From assembly GCF_026151205.1 (NCBI RefSeq), contig NC_087079.1, forward strand, positions 10,034,635 to 10,098,634: a stretch of DNA of 64,000 bases, read 5' to 3'. This stretch comes from Bolinopsis microptera (lineage: Eukaryota > Ctenophora > Tentaculata > Lobata > Bolinopsidae). Positions 62,201 through 64,000 of this stretch are shown here, piece after piece. The position numbers were made by a program, and so were the translations under genes. How positions within the stretch are numbered: position 1 is the stretch's first letter; every line of letters begins with the position of its first letter. The notes under the pieces are model-generated. The model ran no database searches, was not told where the DNA came from, and saw nothing but the letters and a program-made list of their open reading frames with translations.

Positions 62201-64000
62201 CACATTACACCGGAGCCTACACAGTGCAATCTCCTCCAGTCGATCTGCGCCGCGTATGTTTATATAAGCGCGCGGCGCAGACTGGAGGAAACCACACTCT
62301 GCAAGTTCGATCCAGTGCAATGCTACATGTACGTACTACGGCTTCATCTCCAACTTTCTGCACAATGTACTGGAATGTTTTGAAGGAAAAGAAAGAACCA
62401 AAAAAAAAAGATATATATAAATAAAATCAGCGATTTAATGTTAGCCTTAGGAGGGTAACTTTAATTGAAATTCCCTGGTTTCTAAAATCATCTTTTAAAA
62501 AAAAAAATAATAAAGTATGTAACGTCGATACCAAACCGATTATTGAGCGATAATAACTGAATAGTGGATTCCTGGGTTGCAGAGTCATTCAGATGTTTCA
62601 GTCTTCGAATGTGGTTCTTTGTTCAGTTTTGTCCATGTTTCCTCGTGTTATGTTCAAAGTTTTAGGTGCCATGTTGTCCTGTGATGATAATTTCTAAAGC
62701 GTGTTATTTATGGGCTAACGTGTTTTAGCGAGTGTAGAGTAGCGTAGCTTGAAGATATTTATTTTGATTTTTATTTTTATTTGATTTTTTTTAAATGAAG
62801 AAGAAGTACATTGAGTAAAAGAAGTGTATGATGGAATATTAATTGCAATGTATCATAAGTGAATATAAGTAATGTATCTTGAGTGAAGTGAAAAAATCCT
62901 AAATTGTAAAAACGGAAGGCTACAGGATAATGTAGTTACGGTATGAAAAATATTTAATCGGACCCTCAAGAATTAGCAATAGAAATAATTGTATAGTAAT
63001 GTAAATCATTGTACGTATTGTCTAAGGAAAATTTCGCTTTTTTTAATGAATGATAATAATTTAAAGGATTTTATTTTGAAAAGGTCATTTATTTTAAGAA
63101 CTGGAAAACCAAAGGTAGCGCTTCGTAAGGTGAATAAAAATGGGCAATTACAAAGAAAATGGACATTGTCTTCTGGTTCTAGATGGCATCGAGGACAGAT
63201 ATCTGTAGGTTTCTTTTTTATTTTAAACAAAAATGAGTATAGAGGTGCTCTGTTAGAAAGTATGTTGGTAAGTTTATGAAGGTCCGCTGTTGTCATTTCT
63301 GTGATGGTGGATAATGATTCTTTCTTATGGAGGGAGACAACTAGCTTATGAAGCTTATTAGTGGAGGGTGATGCTTCTAAAGATGATTTGCTTTGCGCGA
63401 AAGACCAACTTTTGAGTTTGGCTTTGAAGCTGGAGTACGGATAATATATATATCATTACTTTAATTTATTATTATATATGCATGTTACCTCGTCCGTGAT
63501 CTATTCACTTCTCCCTTTGATCGTTTCGGAACAGTTTTATATCACGTTAACTATTCTTTGGCAGTTTATTATTATCAAGCTTTCTAGCAGTATATATTTT
63601 GTTTTCTATATTCTTTCAGACTTTTATTTAAGTCTAGTTATACATTACTTTATCATATTTTATCGAACTAAGGTGTAGTATTGCCAGATCCCAGTTCATT
63701 TTGTAACGGAGTTTTATATTAACAGGAAACGGTGTAACAGAGTCGATATATTTTAATGCTGCCATGGGGTGGCAAGTCCCCATACATCGTGGTCCGGTAG
63801 TTTCATTGCGTCCTAATTTATATATATAATAATAAATTAAAGTTTAATAACACCACTTTTAAGATAAAACTTATACATAGTAATCTATATATACTATCAG
63901 GTCGGTAGAAATCCAAGTATTTTGTTAGCACGCACTGTACAGGCCACAGGGATTTTTTTAGATAAGCTAGGTGTGGCAGCGAAATATTTAAAAACCACGG
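35203..64000 (+). CDS. PC: pyruvate carboxylase, mitochondrial; 21 exons seen, 3' end beyond window
   Basis: Biotin enzyme that carboxylates pyruvate to oxaloacetate in mitochondria. Exons: 35203-35283, 35436-35579, 35755-35962, 36185-36261, 38509-38640, 38866-38962, 39219-39317, 39504-39655, 40635-40736, 40894-40994, 41768-41886, 42176-42289, 42717-42916, 48488-48625, 50275-50357, 50512-50635, 50978-51068, 51331-51452, 51712-51856, 61319-61503, 61852-61956 (873 residues in frame). N-terminus [15 protein letters not shown] is basic and lacks acids, as in a mitochondrial presequence. Biotin carboxylase: [58 protein letters not shown]. Carboxyltransferase: [34 protein letters not shown], carbamylated-Lys candidate [10 protein letters not shown] (Lys741), metal ligands [17 protein letters not shown]. 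About 300 residues, including the biotin site, lie beyond; no exon recognised after 61956. Confidence 0.97.
36580..36745. mobile_element. hairpin MITE in pyruvate carboxylase intron 4
   Basis: Near-perfect inverted repeat with ~60-bp arms: TTGGCGGGCAAACGATCCGT, then ATGATATTATATAGAAAACA, then ATACCAAT on the left, and the inverse on the right. Weaker similarity extends outward (TTCAAACAAA / TTTGTTTGAA). No coding capacity. Confidence 0.8.
36990..37940 (-). CDS. secreted protein with two tandem lectin-like (galactose-binding-type) domains
   Basis: Intronless 316-aa gene inside, and antisense to, intron 4 of pyruvate carboxylase. Residues 1-21 ([20 protein letters not shown]) form a signal peptide. 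Two ~140-residue repeats follow, each starting [20 protein letters not shown] and passing [42 protein letters not shown]....WEEGD and [13 protein letters not shown] to end TVYCRY. Four conserved Cys per repeat suggest disulfides. The pattern resembles galactose-binding-like jelly-roll domains of secreted invertebrate proteins, but I cannot name the family or ligand. The two repeats are about 80% alike, so a recent internal duplication is likely. A broken relative lies at 28268-29543. An acceptor-like cttcag lies about 35 bases before the start. Confidence 0.8.
   Translation of the reverse strand: MVMMTWLVLFSLAAIALLAASDETYTLRATCDNLMTVFVDGVEQKAEGLTQWHKESKIPVPSNFKVIGIKCVDVGVIPGILASVHDEAGDEILVTDESWTCTQEAEKGWVEPGFASDSVVWEEGDVIGKHGASPWTFIGQISRNANWIWTKDHKIRTTVYCRYEPVHVQVQTYTLRATCDNLMTVFVDGVEQKAEGLTQWHKESKIPVPSNFEVIGIKCVDNGVVAGILASLHDESGEIVVLTDDTWLCTQEEEEDWAKPGFEVDFEAWEEGDMIRKHDGVKPWRGFVGDISREASWIWTKDHKIKTTVYCRYVPV
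41236..41735. repeat. 11-bp tandem repeat (ACCTAATACAT)n in pyruvate carboxylase intron 10
   Basis: About 40 copies with TATATACC and ACATACTAT interruptions. The array ends about 30 bp before the exon 11 acceptor. Confidence 0.9.
42349..42651. mobile_element. hAT-type MITE with 8-bp target duplication in intron 12
   Basis: Element 42357-42643 has inverted ends CAGTGGCGTAACG / CGTTACGCCACTG and is flanked by the direct 8-bp duplication GGGCTTAT (42349-42356 and 42644-42651). The interior is rich in GGCGCCCCC. The length (287 bp), the ends starting CAG and the 8-bp duplication fit a non-autonomous hAT element. Confidence 0.9.
42917..44206 (-). mobile_element. degraded hAT transposon exactly at the exon 13 donor
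   Basis: Element 42925-44198 has inverted ends TAGGGTTGCCA and TGGCAACCCTA, then sub-terminal repeats of ATTATCGCGATAAT and TATCGGCCGATAATATCGG. It is flanked by the 8-bp direct repeat GTGCGAAA (42917-42924, 44199-44206). Minus-strand coding remnants resemble a hAT transposase: [20 protein letters not shown] (43691-43891) and, in broken frames downstream, [12 protein letters not shown] and [18 protein letters not shown]. No intact gene remains. Confidence 0.85.
44540..48487 (+). repeat. 39-bp satellite (~100 copies) built from the exon 14 splice acceptor
   Basis: Unit: GTGCTAGATAAGTGTAGAGT, then TTGACCCGTACTCTATCAG (39 bp); a minority class with TTTAAGCCCG is 40 bp. The last unit runs without a break into exon 14: its CTCTATCAG is the acceptor, and GTGCTGGAT is the first codons (Val-Leu-Asp) of the exon. 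The array fills nearly all of intron 13 after the hAT element. Confidence 0.95.
50621..50865 (+). repeat. 32-bp tandem repeat built from the exon 16 splice donor
   Basis: TACCCTGACAACGTG (exon 16 end, Tyr-Pro-Asp-Asn-Val), followed by the donor GTAGGTTACTGACAAGT, is copied seven more times downstream, with AACGTA and AAAATG variants. One copy, near 50828, carries a better donor (GTAAGT) than the real one. Confidence 0.93.
51221..51300. repeat. 20-bp tandem repeat in intron 17
   Basis: Four near-identical copies of TGTAACATAAACCATGGTAT, ending 30 bp before exon 18. Confidence 0.9.
51419..51486 (+). repeat. 34-bp tandem duplication across the exon 18 donor
   Basis: TACAACATTGATTACTATCT, then TAACTTAGCAAAGG, is repeated at once as the same sequence with TTGGCTAAGG. 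The first copy ends exon 18; the second lies in the intron and has its own donor-like AAG|GTATGG. Confidence 0.92.
51857..53613. other. pyruvate carboxylase intron 19, part before the nested receptor gene
   Basis: No gene recognised. AT-rich, with a CGCGCGCGCGATTG patch near 52614. The open frame at 52594-52977 shows no family and no splice context. Confidence 0.45.
53614..59089 (-). CDS. adhesion G-protein-coupled receptor, 11 exons, 1155 aa, nested in pyruvate carboxylase intron 19
   Basis: Cell-surface adhesion GPCR. Minus-strand exons: 58996-59089, 57976-58425, 57582-57647, 57382-57456, 57073-57246, 56814-56966, 56542-56694, 56254-56406, 55993-56142, 55620-55763, 53614-55469. They join in frame to TAA, and every intron is phase 1. 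Order: signal peptide ([20 protein letters not shown] region); ~150-residue domain with [20 protein letters not shown] and paired Cys, resembling fucolectin/discoidin galactose-binding domains; Ser/Thr/Pro linker; six ~50-residue cysteine repeats, one per exon ([26 protein letters not shown]), of GCC2/GCC3 (TNFR-like) type; helical GAIN region; GPS site [15 protein letters not shown], cleavage expected between the two Thr after His (~812/813); seven membrane segments (~830-1085); short cytoplasmic tail. No subfamily or ligand assigned. Confidence 0.94.
59090..61318. other. upstream flank of the receptor gene, rest of intron 19
   Basis: A minus-strand acceptor (tttcaatttcag; exon side begins at 59152) lies 63 bases before the receptor ATG; the leader between them contains other ATGs. 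The rest is AT-rich with CACGTG sites near 60120 and no recognised gene. The ORFs at 59681, 59758, 60620 and 61048 show no family. Confidence 0.5.
61771..61842 (+). repeat. 10-bp repeat (AATAACCCAG)n just before the exon 21 acceptor
   Basis: Seven copies of AATAACCCAG/AATTACCCAG end 9 bp before the true acceptor tttatctcag. Each copy ends in an acceptor-like CCCAG. Confidence 0.88.
61957..63005. other. pyruvate carboxylase intron 21, proximal part
   Basis: No coding exon found. It starts with a GTTT repeat (61969-61990). At 62231-62292 is an inverted repeat (TCCTCCAGTC..CTGCGCCGCG against CGCGGCGCAGACTGGAGGA) with a TATATAA in the loop. Confidence 0.5.
63006..63437 (-). mobile_element. LINE 3' fragment with terminal Cys/His motif
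   Basis: Open minus-strand frame: [20 protein letters not shown], then [20 protein letters not shown], then [20 protein letters not shown] (zinc-knuckle-like Cys-His segment common at the C-terminus of non-LTR polymerase proteins). No reverse-transcriptase core is present, so this is a short 3' relic inside intron 21. Confidence 0.7.
63438..64000. other. right end of window, intronic, no gene seen
   Basis: AT-rich sequence with ATATAT runs (63443-63480, 63818-63830). I searched it for the next pyruvate carboxylase exon (expected to follow the motif QYTNMLFQ) and did not find one. Confidence 0.45.

Overview
This is nuclear DNA from an animal. Genes are split into many short exons with GT-AG introns, there are LINE, hAT and MITE remnants of several kinds, and two genes sit inside introns of another. 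A many-copy cysteine-repeat adhesion GPCR and a secreted lectin-like protein suggest an early-branching animal, most likely a cnidarian (perhaps a hydrozoan). That placement is inference. I found no bacterial, plasmid, phage or CRISPR material, and no rRNA or convincing tRNA gene.

Layout. (1) 1-734, minus strand: the 5' three coding exons of the p97 cofactor p47 (NSFL1C). (2) 735-10189: repeat-rich intergenic DNA with a TA-flanked MITE, a CR1/jockey-like LINE, a second LINE on the minus strand, and an RNase H-bearing LINE fragment. (3) 10190-26150, plus strand: a complete novel-type protein kinase C (delta/theta type), 16 coding exons, 713 aa, all phases consistent. Its largest intron holds an RTE-like LINE and two related minisatellites. 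(4) 26151-35202: a 9-kb intergenic region made largely of hairpin elements, poly-G tracts, a 39-bp satellite that reads as coiled-coil peptide, and clusters of one 16-bp palindrome. (5) 35203 to beyond the right edge, plus strand: pyruvate carboxylase, 21 coding exons giving 873 residues in frame. The end of the carboxyltransferase region and the biotin carrier domain lie outside the window. Two genes lie antisense inside its introns: an uninterrupted secreted two-domain protein (36990-37940) and an 11-exon adhesion GPCR of 1155 aa (53614-59089).

The most unusual signal is in the pyruvate carboxylase gene. Three separate tandem repeats are made of copies of one of its own exon-intron junctions: about 100 copies of the exon 14 acceptor (39-40 bp unit), seven extra copies of the exon 16 donor (32 bp unit), and one extra copy of the exon 18 donor (34 bp). 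In each case, using a copied site would put a stop codon a few codons past the junction. In addition, a hAT transposon lies exactly at the exon 13 donor, and its 8-bp target duplication is the donor sequence itself.

The genes do not form an operon or a pathway. They are ordinary housekeeping and signalling genes (ubiquitin/p97 cofactor, lipid-regulated kinase, mitochondrial anaplerosis, adhesion receptor). The four spliced genes each have a 3' splice-acceptor-like site 6 to 63 bases before the ATG. This would fit either 5'-UTR introns or spliced-leader trans-splicing.
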